Positions 1 to 10,206 are shown, counted from the first letter of the stretch. The stretch is DNA of 64,000 nt from an uncultured beta proteobacterium (GCA_903928055.1 CAIYPG010000026.1:1-64000), one strand, 5' to 3'. Made by a program: numbers and translations. Notes: generated by a model from the letters alone, not told the origin.

Positions 1-175
1 CCCGGCTCTTTGTTCATTATTATTTGTTGTAAAGATTCCGCCTGGGCCAGTCGCGGAACCCTGCGGCAATATTGTAAGGCCGCCCGAACGCCGCCCGGCA
101 AGAAAAATCTTAGAACAGGTCTAATCTCCGCCCCGTTGTGACGGATGCTGCGTCTGTTACGGATAAAATCACCGC

Positions 176-1099
176 ATGACCCTGACCGAACTGCGCTACA
201 TCGTTGCCCTCGCCCGGGAGCGCCATTTCGGTCGTGCGGCCGAAGCCTGCTTCGTTTCCCAGCCGACGCTGTCGGTGGGCATCCGCAAGCTCGAAGAGGA
301 GCTGGGCGTGGCGCTGTTCGAGCGCGGTTCCGGCGAGGCGACACTCACCGAAGTGGGCCGGCGCGTCGTTGAACATGCCCAGGGCGTGCTGGAGCAGACC
401 CAGTACATCCGCGAAATCGCCCGGCAGGGCAAGGATCCGCTGCAGGGCCCGTTGCGCATCGGAGTGATCTACACGATAGCGCCCTATCTGCTGCCCGGCG
501 TGGTGCGCATCCTGCACAAGCGCGCCCCGCAGATGCCGCTCCATTTGCAGGAAAACTACACCCGGCGCCTGCGCGAACTGCTCAAGCAGGGCGAGATCGA
601 CGTCGCGATCCTTGCGCTTCCGTTCGAGGAACCGGGTTTTGCGATTGAACCGCTTTATGACGAACCCTTTGTCGTGGCCGTGCCGCGCGAACATGCCTGG
701 GCGGGACGCAAATCGGTGAAAAGCTCCGAACTCAAAAAGGAAAGCATGGTGCTGCTCGGCACCGGCCACTGCTTCCGCGACCAGATCCTCGAATTCAGCC
801 CGGAACTGAACCGCTCGGCCACCGGCGACGGCATGCAGAAAACCTTCGAGGGCTCATCGCTGGAGACCATCCGCCAGATGGTGGCCTCCGGTGTCGGCAT
901 CACCGTACTGCCCGGCACCTCGATCCCGGAAAAGACGCCGCGCGACAGCATGCTCGCCTATGTACCCTTCGCCGCGCCCGAACCCGACCGGCGTGTGGTG
1001 CTCGTCTATCGCAAATCCTTCCCGCGCACCGATGCCATCGCCGCGCTGAAACAGGCAGTCCTCGACTGTCCGCTGCCCGGGGCGAAGAAGATTCACTGA
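176..1099 (+). CDS. oxyR: LysR-family hydrogen peroxide-responsive regulator OxyR, resolving cysteine replaced by serine
   Basis: A 307-residue LysR-type regulator with an N-terminal winged helix-turn-helix (about residues 1-60, FGRAAEACFVSQPTLS) and a C-terminal substrate/redox domain. Register matches E. coli OxyR exactly: the peroxidatic cysteine in GHCFRDQ is residue 199 (codon 770-772). The position of the resolving cysteine, residue 208, is serine (AGC, 797-799). The only other cysteines are near residue 25 and near the C-terminus. OxyR normally senses peroxide by forming the 199-208 disulfide and then activates genes such as katG, which follows in the same direction 148 bases downstream. 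Family assignment is firm; the sensing mechanism here is an open question because of Ser208. Confidence 0.95.
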   Translation: MTLTELRYIVALARERHFGRAAEACFVSQPTLSVGIRKLEEELGVALFERGSGEATLTEVGRRVVEHAQGVLEQTQYIREIARQGKDPLQGPLRIGVIYTIAPYLLPGVVRILHKRAPQMPLHLQENYTRRLRELLKQGEIDVAILALPFEEPGFAIEPLYDEPFVVAVPREHAWAGRKSVKSSELKKESMVLLGTGHCFRDQILEFSPELNRSATGDGMQKTFEGSSLETIRQMVASGVGITVLPGTSIPEKTPRDSMLAYVPFAAPEPDRRVVLVYRKSFPRTDAIAALKQAVLDCPLPGAKKIH

Positions 1100-1140
1100 T
1101 TCGCCCGCTTGTTTGCCCGTTACGCCTCGCGCCGGATCTG

Positions 1141-3431
<2,291 letters not shown>

Positions 3432-3465
3432 CCAACGGGCGATTGTGCAGTAGAGCCCCTTTAAA

Positions 3466-3516
3466 GCGCAGTCTCGACATCGAACCGGAATGTCCCGGCC
3501 CCGGTCGAGGCTGCGC
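3466..3516 (+). other. long stem-loop after katG
   Basis: GCGCAGTCTCGAC (3466-3478) pairs with GTCGAGGCTGCGC (3504-3516) over 13 base pairs with one G-U wobble, enclosing a 25-base loop that itself contains CCGG repeats. There is no T-run after it, so it is not a standard intrinsic terminator; it may protect or end the katG mRNA 3' end. Confidence 0.45.
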
Positions 3517-3655
3517 ACCACTCACATTAGTCCCGGGAGCGTATGATGTCCCTGTTGAGAAAAGCCATTGAAGAATCCACTGATATTGTCATTTTTCATT
3601 TGTCTTCACTGGCGCTAGCGTATTAGCACGAAAATTATGATCATGGAGTTCAGAC

Positions 3656-4048
3656 ATGCAGGATGACCAGGCCGGCCCGCGGCGCGCCATGGTGCTGTTT
3701 GCGCACGGTGCACGCGACCCTGAATGGGCAAGGCCCTTCGAGGAATTGCGCCGCGCCGTGACCTACGGGTCGCCGGGTGTCATCGCCGAACTGGCCTACC
3801 TTGACCTGATGAAGCCGACACTCGAGGAGGCGGTCACCAGCCTCGCGGCGCGCGGCATCACGCATGTCACGGTCGTGCCGGTGTTCTTCGGCCAGGGCGG
3901 CCACCTGAAACGCGACCTGCCTGCCATCGTTGAAACCCTGCGCAGCGTGCACCCGGCACTCACCATCGACATCACGCCCGCGATCGGCGAGCAGCCCGCC
4001 GTCATCTCCGCAATCGCCGCCTGCGTCACCAGCCTCGCGAAGTCCTGA
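3656..4048 (+). CDS. CbiX/SirB-type small chelatase-like protein
   Basis: A 130-residue single-domain member of the CbiX family, whose members insert cobalt or iron into sirohydrochlorin or act as small ancestral-type chelatases. The N-terminal metal-binding histidine is in LFAHGARDPEW and the second in FFGQGGHLKRD, the standard pair for the family. Length matches the short CbiXS form. It stands alone between katG and a repeat element. Since siroheme is needed by the NirB encoded at 39.7 kb, it might supply ferrochelatase activity, but that is inference; metal and tetrapyrrole specificity cannot be read from the sequence. Confidence 0.85.
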   Translation: MQDDQAGPRRAMVLFAHGARDPEWARPFEELRRAVTYGSPGVIAELAYLDLMKPTLEEAVTSLAARGITHVTVVPVFFGQGGHLKRDLPAIVETLRSVHPALTIDITPAIGEQPAVISAIAACVTSLAKS

Positions 4049-4058
4049 CGCACCAATT

Positions 4059-4144
4059 CGTCATTCCGGACGCGCGCAGCGCGAGCCGGAATCCAGTGAC
4101 GTTTGGAGTGCAAGTCGCTGGATTCCCGCATTCGCGCGAATGAC
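4059..4144. repeat. dRS3-like inverted repeat element (diverged copy)
   Basis: The element opens with CGTCATTCCGG...CCGGAATCCAG and closes with the inverted form CTGGATTCCCGCATTCGCGC..GAATGAC. The outer ends are therefore inverted copies of the same GTCATTCC...GGAATCCAG unit that recurs at 6245 and 11034. It lies between two genes and codes for nothing recognisable. The unit resembles the Neisseria dRS3 pattern ATTCCC-N8-GGGAAT. Confidence 0.7.
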
Positions 4145-4303
4145 ACCGAGGGTTTCAGTCCTTTCAGATCATCACGTTTACGCACTGGGCCGCTTCTCCA
4201 GCCACTCAGGCAAGTCCGGCGACAACACGAATGAGTCGCATTAGGCATTTGAAGGTTCGGATATATACGTGAACTCCCGCAGAGGTTGAGGTAAATTTAC
4301 GAC

Positions 4304-4981
4304 ATGCCCTGGAGCGCCAGATACAACACCGAACTGTCCATCGTCGAGACCGTTTATGCCGGCACCCTCACGCCCGGCGAACTGGCCGAAGCCGTACACA
4401 GCACACTGGAACTGGCCCGCAAGCACGGTGCGAGGCTCATGCTTGGCGACTGCACGGCCCTCTCCGGGGGACATTCGGTGGTCGATCTTTACTTCCTCAT
4501 CGACCTGGTCGTTGCCAGCGGCCTCGCCCATGAACTGCGCGAAGCGCTCATCCTTCCGGTGCTTCCCGCATCGGCAGATAACGTGCGGTTCTGGGAATCG
4601 ACCGCCTTCAACCGCGGCCTGATGGTCAAGCTGTTCGACAATCGCGAACATGCCGTGGACTGGCTGCAACTGCAACTCACCCACCGATCATTCGGCAAAT
4701 GCCGTCTACCGACCGCGGTTCGGTGCCGCCCGCTTCTCCAGCCACTCGAACACACCCTGAATCACCAGCGCCAGCACCGCCGCAGGCACCGCGCCCGCCA
4801 GCAGCATGGCCGTGTCGTTCAGCGCCAGGCCGGCGGCAATGCGCTCGCCATAGCCGCCCGCGCCGATGAATGCGGCAATCGTTGCCGTGCCGACGTTGAT
4901 CACCGCCGAGGTCTTGATGCCGGCCAGTATCGCCGGTCGCGCCAGCGGCAGCTCGATGAAGCGCAGCGTGTCGCGCGATGA
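4304..4981 (+). CDS. conserved hypothetical, STAS/SpoIIAA-like fold, with run-on C-terminus
   Basis: The first 125 or so residues (MPWSARYNTELSIVETVYAG to VDWLQLQL) look like a real small domain: alternating strands and helices with LMLGDCTALSGG and a closing FDNREHAVDWL, as in STAS/SEC14-like hypothetical proteins. From about base 4706 the frame runs on the opposite strand of the transporter gene and becomes Arg/His/Gln-rich (HTLNHQRQHRRRHRARQQ), typical of antisense reading. The natural protein therefore probably ended near 4690 and lost its stop by mutation, or the long tail is real but unconserved. No function is assigned. Confidence 0.6.
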   Translation: MPWSARYNTELSIVETVYAGTLTPGELAEAVHSTLELARKHGARLMLGDCTALSGGHSVVDLYFLIDLVVASGLAHELREALILPVLPASADNVRFWESTAFNRGLMVKLFDNREHAVDWLQLQLTHRSFGKCRLPTAVRCRPLLQPLEHTLNHQRQHRRRHRARQQHGRVVQRQAGGNALAIAARADECGNRCRADVDHRRGLDAGQYRRSRQRQLDEAQRVAR

Positions 4982-6232
4982 CAGTCCCAGTGCCAGCGCC
5001 GCCTGGCGCATGCCATCGCCGACACCTACCAGCCCGGTATGCGTATTGCGCACGATGGGCAGCAGCGCATAGAGGAAAAGCGCGATGGCCGCCGGCACCA
5101 GGCCGATGCTGCCGGTCAGCACGATCAGGAAGGCAAGCAGCGCCAATGACGGGATGGTCTGCATCACGCCCACCAGCGCAAAAATCGGCTGCGCAAGACG
5201 CTGCCTGCGTGCTGCGGCAACGCCCAGCGGCACGCCAACAACAATACCCGCCAGCAGTGATCCGAACACCAGCAGCAAGTGCTCGCGCGTCAGGCGCCAC
5301 AGGTCGGGCGCTAACAGCACGGCGAGAAAGCCGCGCGCCTGCATCGCATTTGGTGTGGTGACGCCCGCACCGGCATCCGCAAAGAACAGCGCTGCCGCCT
5401 GTGCGAAAGTTTTTCCTTCCAGTTCCGCTGCGGCGTTCAGCCGGATCATGCGTGCGTCGTTGATCCGCCCCTGCAGCGCGGCAAAACCCTGCCACTGTCG
5501 TGCGAAGCGCTGCGGCGCATCGGCGCGATGCAGCAGCACCGCGTCGTAGCGCGGAAAATACTGCCTGTCATCGGTCAGCACGCGGATGTCGTAGCGTGCG
5601 ATCTTCGCGTCGGTGGAATACAGGTCGAGCACGTCAATCCGTCCTGCAGCCAGCGCCTCGTAAGCAATGCCGTGGTCCAGGCCCGACGGCGCAGTCTTCG
5701 CCAGGCCATAGGCCTTCGACAAACCCGGCCAGCCATCCTGGCGAGCGAGGAACTCCTGCGACAGCCCGTAGCGCAGTTCAGGATGCGCGACCAGATCGGA
5801 CAGTGAACGCAGCCCTGCCTTGTCTGCCACCGCCGCCCGCACCCCAAGCGCATAGGAATTGTTGAACCCCAGCGGCACCGAGGCCGCCAGCCCCAGCCGC
5901 GCCAGCCGCGCGTTCAGTTCGGCCAGCGACGGATTGCCATCGAGCTTCAGCAATTCGCGCGCAATCGTGCCGGTGTATTCCGGATAGACGTCAATCGACC
6001 CTGCGCGCAGAGCTGCATACAGGATGCCGGTGTTGCCGAGGCCCGGCTTGTGCTCGGCCGGTCCGCCCTTCGCTGCCGCCTGCTGCAACAACTCGCCAAG
6101 GATGTAGGACTCGGTGAAGCGCTTGGAGCCGATGCGCAGCATGTCTTCTGCATGCGCGAAGCACGCCACAGCCGTCAGCGTTGCAGCCACCAGCCATCGC
6201 AAGCCCATCGTCGTCATGCCAAGCCCTTTCAT
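4706..6232 (-). CDS. OpuC/ProX-ProW-type ABC transporter: fused binding protein and permease
   Basis: A 508-residue fusion. A signal peptide (ending CFAHA) precedes a glycine-betaine-type binding domain starting at LRIGSKRFTESYILGELL (residues about 30-290), followed by an OpuCB-type permease domain of about 200 residues with several membrane helices and the coupling-loop motif around ALALGLSSRDTLRFIELPLARP. Fusion of binding and permease domains occurs in osmoprotectant and ergothioneine importers of this family. No ATPase gene lies beside it, so the motor subunit must be elsewhere. Substrate could be betaine, choline, carnitine or, given egtDB 6.6 kb away, ergothioneine; the sequence alone does not decide. 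Confidence 0.88.
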   Translation of the reverse strand: MKGLGMTTMGLRWLVAATLTAVACFAHAEDMLRIGSKRFTESYILGELLQQAAAKGGPAEHKPGLGNTGILYAALRAGSIDVYPEYTGTIARELLKLDGNPSLAELNARLARLGLAASVPLGFNNSYALGVRAAVADKAGLRSLSDLVAHPELRYGLSQEFLARQDGWPGLSKAYGLAKTAPSGLDHGIAYEALAAGRIDVLDLYSTDAKIARYDIRVLTDDRQYFPRYDAVLLHRADAPQRFARQWQGFAALQGRINDARMIRLNAAAELEGKTFAQAAALFFADAGAGVTTPNAMQARGFLAVLLAPDLWRLTREHLLLVFGSLLAGIVVGVPLGVAAARRQRLAQPIFALVGVMQTIPSLALLAFLIVLTGSIGLVPAAIALFLYALLPIVRNTHTGLVGVGDGMRQAALALGLSSRDTLRFIELPLARPAILAGIKTSAVINVGTATIAAFIGAGGYGERIAAGLALNDTAMLLAGAVPAAVLALVIQGVFEWLEKRAAPNRGR

Positions 6233-6244
6233 TTCTACCTCAAC

Positions 6245-6273
6245 GTCATTCCCGCGAAAGCGGGAATCCAGGG
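6245..6273. repeat. dRS3-like repeat unit
   Basis: GTCATTCCCGCGAAAGCGGG followed by AATCCAGGG, containing an inverted repeat CCCGC-GAAA-GCGGG. It lies just upstream of the transporter gene and is identical over 29 bases to the copy at 11034. Confidence 0.8.
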
Positions 6274-6370
6274 ACTTTTCTCAATTGTCGCGCCATCCCT
6301 TATACCTGCTCCCCGCCTTTCAGGCGATGGCCGCAGCGACGGTCACAGGAACGAACGACCTAGGAACGCT

Positions 6371-6390
6371 ATAGTTGCATAGCTAACTAT
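6371..6390. promoter_or_regulatory. MarR operator in the marR promoter
   Basis: ATAGTTGCATAGCTAACTAT is an inverted repeat with arms ATAGTT and AACTAT, 20 bases before the marR start. TATAAC at 6388-6393 is a likely -10 hexamer overlapping the site. Sixteen bases of it (GTTGCATAGCTAACTA) recur exactly at 6858, just ahead of the next gene, which points to one regulator acting at both. Confidence 0.75.
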
Positions 6391-6409
6391 AACATGCTAG
6401 CCTGACGGC

Positions 6410-6826
6410 ATGTTCGATCACTGCATGTACTTCAACACCTCGGCACTGGCGCGCCGGCTGGAGCGCGAATGGGCGGTGGCATTCAGGCCGCTTGATCTGG
6501 CCCCCCCGCAGGCCTTCATGCTGCGCGCCATACTGGAATCGCCAGGCGCCCTGCAATCGGAACTGGCGGACACGCTGGCCATCTCCCGGCCGACTGCAAC
6601 GCGCGCCCTCGACGGGCTGGCGGCGAAGAAGATGATCATTCGCCAGTCCACGGATCGCGACGGCCGGCACATGGCAGTCCATCCAACCGCCCGGGCGCTC
6701 GCGATCGCATCAGACCTGAACGACGCCAGCGCGAAGGTGACCCGGCGGCTCAAGCGCCTGCTGGGCGATGCCGCCTTCGACGGCGTGGTCAGGGACATCC
6801 GGGCCGTGCGCTCCGCCCTGGAGTGA
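6410..6826 (+). CDS. MarR-family transcriptional regulator
   Basis: A 138-residue winged-helix regulator of the MarR family. The recognition region is LQSELADTLAISRPTATRALDGLAAKKMIIRQSTDRDGRHMAVHPT, with the wing DRDGRHMAVHP; flanking helices form the dimer interface. MarR proteins usually repress their own promoter and a neighbouring gene and let go on binding a small aromatic or an oxidant. The palindrome at 6371 overlaps its own promoter and the matching site at 6858 precedes the tautomerase gene, so autoregulation and control of that gene are likely. Confidence 0.9.
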   Translation: MFDHCMYFNTSALARRLEREWAVAFRPLDLAPPQAFMLRAILESPGALQSELADTLAISRPTATRALDGLAAKKMIIRQSTDRDGRHMAVHPTARALAIASDLNDASAKVTRRLKRLLGDAAFDGVVRDIRAVRSALE

Positions 6827-6848
6827 TTTTCCGCGAGCGCTTTTTTTT
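6808..6848 (+). terminator. intrinsic terminator overlapping the marR stop
   Basis: GCGCTCCGC (6808-6816) pairs with GCGAGCGC (6833-6840) with one bulged C, followed by eight T residues (6841-6848). The left arm lies inside the last codons of marR. It separates marR transcription from the gene that follows, which has its own operator directly after the T-run. Confidence 0.7.
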
Positions 6849-6857
6849 GGACTTGTG

Positions 6858-6873
6858 GTTGCATAGCTAACTA
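6858..6873. promoter_or_regulatory. second MarR operator, before the tautomerase gene
   Basis: GTTGCATAGCTAACTA is identical to 6374-6389 in the marR promoter. It starts 9 bases after the marR terminator and 19 bases before the tautomerase start, so it must overlap that promoter. Confidence 0.75.
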
Positions 6874-6891
6874 ATGAAAGGAACACCTGCC

Positions 6892-7281
6892 ATGCCCATC
6901 CTAAACGTCAAGATTGCCGCCAGGAAATCCCCCGAACTCACCCGCCAGGTCGCCACGGCGCTGGGCGAACTGACGAACCGGATTCTCAAGAAGAGCCCGG
7001 ATGTCATTGCGATCGCCATTGACTACGTCAGCCCCGAGGACTGGTTCATTGCCGGCGCGCCGCTCTCGGCGCAGGGCAAAGCCAGCTTCTACTTTGACAT
7101 CAAGATCACCGACGAGACGAACACCAAGGCCGAGAAGGCGCAGTTCATCAAGGAGGCCTTCGCCGCCTTTGAACGCATCCTTGGCAAGGTCCATGAGGAA
7201 AGCTACATCTACGTGCAGGACGTGCGGGCCGCCGCCTACGGCTATGGGGGCAGGACCCAGGAACACCGTTATCATCACTGA
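6892..7281 (+). CDS. tautomerase-superfamily protein (4-oxalocrotonate tautomerase/MIF type)
   Basis: A protein of 129 residues when started at 6892. That start gives MPILNVKI, placing the catalytic amino-terminal proline right after Met as the superfamily requires, and AAAGGA lies about 9 bases upstream. An ATG 18 bases further up is in frame but would bury the proline. Beta-strand segments VIAIAIDYVSPEDWFIAG and SFYFDIKI and the end SYIYVQDVRAAAYGYGGRTQ fit a two-unit tautomerase. Substrate is unknown; MarR-controlled tautomerases often act on aromatic breakdown products or reactive aldehydes. Control by the adjacent MarR is inferred from the shared operator. Confidence 0.85.
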   Translation: MPILNVKIAARKSPELTRQVATALGELTNRILKKSPDVIAIAIDYVSPEDWFIAGAPLSAQGKASFYFDIKITDETNTKAEKAQFIKEAFAAFERILGKVHEESYIYVQDVRAAAYGYGGRTQEHRYHH

Positions 7282-7402
7282 TGTCGCCTGCGTCCCCAGG
7301 GGATCGCTGGGTCTGCCACCGCACAGACCGCCAACGGACGCAAAAGCATGATTTGATCCGGTTCCGGTGTCCGGACCGGTCACAGAAAACAGAAGAACAG
7401 GC

Positions 7403-7768
7403 ATGCCCAGATACGTTGATGGATTCGTTGTTCCGGTGCCAAAGAAGAATCTTCCGGCCTATCGCGTCCTGGCGCGAAAGGGCGGAAAAATCTGGCTGGA
7501 GCACGGCGCCCTGGAATACATGGAGTGTGTCGCCGATGACGTGAAGGTTGGAAAACGCACGTCATTTCCCCGCAGCGCAAAACTCAAGCCGACCGAGACC
7601 GTCATCTTTTCGTATGTCGTATACAAATCTCGCGCGCACCGCGATCGCGTAGTCAAGAAAGTCATGGTAGACCCGCGCCTGTTGCGCATGATGGATCCGG
7701 AGTCATTGCCCTTCGACGGCAAGCGCATGATCTATGGCGGTTTCAAGGTTCTGGTATTTGCCGCCTGA
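7403..7768 (+). CDS. DUF1428 family protein
   Basis: A 121-residue protein beginning MPRYVDGFVVPVPKKNLPAY, the hallmark start of the DUF1428 (YbaA-like) family, which has a ferredoxin-like alpha-beta barrel fold. Further family features are LEHGALEYMECVADDV and the end FDGKRMIYGGFKVLV. An upstream in-frame GTG/ATG would add 12 unconserved residues, so the start at 7403 is chosen. Function is not known for the family. It sits between the tautomerase and a dehydrogenase gene, all rightward, but the gaps (over 100 bases before it) leave operon membership unclear. Confidence 0.88.
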   Translation: MPRYVDGFVVPVPKKNLPAYRVLARKGGKIWLEHGALEYMECVADDVKVGKRTSFPRSAKLKPTETVIFSYVVYKSRAHRDRVVKKVMVDPRLLRMMDPESLPFDGKRMIYGGFKVLVFAA

Positions 7769-7804
7769 GCAAAACGAGCTACGCGTCCTTCAAGGGAGGA
7801 TTCC

Positions 7805-8725
7805 ATGAAACGCACCATCGCAATCATCGGCACTGGCTGGGTCGGCTCCAGCGTGGCCATCTCCACGCTGCATTCGGGCATCGCGGACGAACTGCTGCTG
7901 CACGACATGAATGGCGACGTGGCCGAAGGCGAGGCGATGGACCTCGCCCATGGCTCCTCGTTCTATCCGTCGGCCAGCGTGCGCACGGCATCGATCTCAG
8001 AGGCCGCGGGCGCCGATGCCATCGTGGTCTCGGCCGGGCGCAACGGCGGTGCTGGCGAATCGCGCCTCGACCTGCTGCGCGACAACGCGGAGATCATCAG
8101 GGGCATCGGACGGCAGCTCGCCGGGTTTCGCGGCCTCATCGTCATGGTGACCAATCCGGTGGATGTGCTCACCCGCGTCATGACCGAAGCCTCGGGCCTG
8201 CCGCCGGCGCGCGTGGTCGGCACCGGCACCATGCTCGACACGGCCCGCCTGCGCCAGACGCTGGGCCGGGTTCTCAGGCTGGATTCCCATTCGGTGCACG
8301 CCCAGGTCGTGGGCGAACACGGCGACTCGGAAGTCGTGCTCTGGTCCGGAGCCCAGGTCGGCGGCCTGCCCCTGCGAGACTGGCCGGGATGGTCACGGCA
8401 GCAGGAGCCCGTTCTCGCGGAAGAGGTCCGCACTGCGGCCTACCAGATCATCCGCCGCAAGGGCGCAACGAATCACGCCATCGGGCTGGTCGCCGCGGAC
8501 CTGCTGCAATGCATGCTTCGGGGAGAGCGCCGCGTGCTCACGGTGTCTCGCGTGCAGGAAGGCGCGCTGGGCCTGCGCGGCGTGGCCCTGTCCATGCCGA
8601 CGATTGTCGGCAGCGAAGGTGCCACTGACATCCTCGTTCCGGAAATGGACAAGGACGAGCGGGAGCGACTGGAACGTTCGGCCGACGTGCTGCAAAAAGC
8701 GTACGGGCAGCTCGGCATGGCGTAG
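7805..8725 (+). CDS. lactate/malate dehydrogenase-family NAD-dependent 2-hydroxyacid dehydrogenase
   Basis: A 306-residue member of the L-LDH/MDH superfamily. It has the NAD-binding start IAIIGTGWVGSSVA, the substrate-binding GESRLDLLRDN (Arg109 equivalent), NPVDVLTRV, TMLDTARLR (Asp168, Arg171 equivalents) and the catalytic GEHGDSE histidine (His195). The residue that separates LDH (Gln102) from MDH (Arg102) aligns with glycine in AGRNGGAGESR, so neither activity can be assumed; a bulkier 2-oxoacid substrate is possible. The start follows AAGGGAGG. Catalytic residues are complete. Confidence 0.88.
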   Translation: MKRTIAIIGTGWVGSSVAISTLHSGIADELLLHDMNGDVAEGEAMDLAHGSSFYPSASVRTASISEAAGADAIVVSAGRNGGAGESRLDLLRDNAEIIRGIGRQLAGFRGLIVMVTNPVDVLTRVMTEASGLPPARVVGTGTMLDTARLRQTLGRVLRLDSHSVHAQVVGEHGDSEVVLWSGAQVGGLPLRDWPGWSRQQEPVLAEEVRTAAYQIIRRKGATNHAIGLVAADLLQCMLRGERRVLTVSRVQEGALGLRGVALSMPTIVGSEGATDILVPEMDKDERERLERSADVLQKAYGQLGMA

Positions 8726-8854
8726 CCGTTCGCACCCAACCGCCGCAGTTGGTGTGGCGCAGCAGGCCGGGTCGGTGTTACTTTCCGCATCGGATCACCC
8801 ATTCGCCCCATTCGCCCATTCGCACCCTGGACGACAACAACAACGGAGGACAGC

Positions 8855-9262
8855 ATGCACATCCACGGCAAATGCCATTGCGGCGCAATCACCTACGAGG
8901 CCGAAGTCGATCCGGCCATGGTCTCCGTGTGCCACTGCACCGATTGCCAGGTGTTCTCGGGTGCGCCGTTCCGGGCCGTGGTGCCAGCCACGAAAGAGAA
9001 CTTCAAGCTGCTGAGCGGAACACCGAAGATCTACATCAAGACTGCCGACAGCGGCAACAAGCGCGCCCAGGGCTTCTGCCCCGAATGCGGCACGCCCATC
9101 TACGCAACCTCGCCCACCGACCCGCAGATCTACGGCTTGCGCGTGGGCGCGATCAGGGAGCGCGCCAGCCTCACGCCGAAGAAGCGGATCTGGTGCAATT
9201 CGGCCCTGCCGTGGTCGCTCGACATGAATGCGATCACCAACCAGATTCCGGGGCAGAGTTGA
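8855..9262 (+). CDS. GFA-family zinc protein (glutathione-dependent formaldehyde-activating enzyme-like)
   Basis: A 135-residue protein with the GFA/CENP-V zinc pattern: GKCHCGAITYE, then VCHCTDCQVFSG, then GFCPECGTPIYA, giving seven cysteines for two zinc sites. The family includes the Paracoccus enzyme Gfa, proposed to speed S-hydroxymethylglutathione formation, but most members have no known substrate. AACGGAGGACAGC before the ATG is a good ribosome binding site. The gene is followed 14 bases later by a lipoprotein gene, so the two may be cotranscribed. Confidence 0.9.
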   Translation: MHIHGKCHCGAITYEAEVDPAMVSVCHCTDCQVFSGAPFRAVVPATKENFKLLSGTPKIYIKTADSGNKRAQGFCPECGTPIYATSPTDPQIYGLRVGAIRERASLTPKKRIWCNSALPWSLDMNAITNQIPGQS

Positions 9263-9275
9263 CCGGTTGCGAGGC

Positions 9276-10091
9276 ATGACCCGGTTCATGGCAGCGACTG
9301 CCGGAACAATCCTCAAGTTCGCCCTTTGCGCGATTGCCGTGGCGCTGGCTGGTTGTGTCGGCCCGGGCCTGCGCCCGGACGCCGCCGCGCTCGCGCAGGT
9401 GAAGCAGGTCCAGATCGTGCCGATGGAGACGCTGCCGCTGTCGGTCGATGCCGCCTACTCGGCAACCGCGAATGCCTCGATCATCCCGTTCCTGCCGCGC
9501 TACACGATTGGCGCAGCGCGCACCGTCGGCGTGCTGTCCGGCGTGGCGATACTGCTCGAGCTGCCTGAGCTTTCAAAGCGCCGCCTCGACCTTCCCGAGG
9601 ACGTGCAAAACCGCATCCGGCCGGCAGAGACCTGGGAGCCCACGGTGGAGCTGGCAAGGGAGGCGCAGCGCCTCATCAGCGCCGCCGGCACGCCGAATTC
9701 GCTCGCAGCTGGAACACGCCCCATTCCCGGCATCGCGGAACGCGGACGCACGGTGCTGATGGAAAACTGGCTCGCGCCGATACGTGCCTGGTACGGCAGC
9801 GATGCGCCAACCACCGGCTACGCTGCAACTGCCGGCGGCGCGGTCGTTGAACTGGGCATCAGCAACTATGAAATCTTCGACAGGAAACTGCTGTTGCAGG
9901 TGCACCTGCGACTGATCGATCCGGCCTCGGGCCGGCTCCTGGGGCGTGCTCGCGCATCGAGCTTCACCGAACTCCCGGCGATGGACGCGCTGTTCACCAA
10001 CGACGCCAGGCCCTTCAAGGATGCAGTGATCCGCGCCGGCGCCCCGCTGCTCGCCACCTGCCTGCAGGAACTCGGGCTGATGCGTCCCTAG
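9276..10091 (+). CDS. predicted lipoprotein, unknown function
   Basis: A 271-residue protein with a lipoprotein signal: hydrophobic LKFALCAIAVALAGC, the cysteine being the lipidation site, then VGPGLRP. The start at 9276 gives a normal signal length. The mature part has no motif I recognise; it includes SIIPFLPRYTIGAARTVGVLSGVAILLEL and a predicted strand-rich C-terminal half (VVELGISNYEIFDRKLLLQVHLRLIDPASG) resembling outer-membrane-anchored periplasmic domains. It follows the GFA gene closely. Only export and lipidation can be supported. Confidence 0.75.
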   Translation: MTRFMAATAGTILKFALCAIAVALAGCVGPGLRPDAAALAQVKQVQIVPMETLPLSVDAAYSATANASIIPFLPRYTIGAARTVGVLSGVAILLELPELSKRRLDLPEDVQNRIRPAETWEPTVELAREAQRLISAAGTPNSLAAGTRPIPGIAERGRTVLMENWLAPIRAWYGSDAPTTGYAATAGGAVVELGISNYEIFDRKLLLQVHLRLIDPASGRLLGRARASSFTELPAMDALFTNDARPFKDAVIRAGAPLLATCLQELGLMRP

Positions 10092-10206
10092 CAAGCACGC
10101 CCATCATCAAGGTTTTCCGAACACCCTTTTCGGGCACGCTGAAAAGCCCGCCCCTCCCCCGGCGGTATGCTTGGCCACACCCAAAACAACAGCGGAGGAA
10201 TTCGGC

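Noticed and set aside
4187-4244. A minus-strand tail reading FVLSPDLPEWLEKRPSA and stop, resembling the EWLEKRA end of the ABC fusion gene at 4706
   Set aside because: Only about 18 codons with a stop directly upstream. It may be a relic of a 3' end, but it is too short to call a gene or a duplication.
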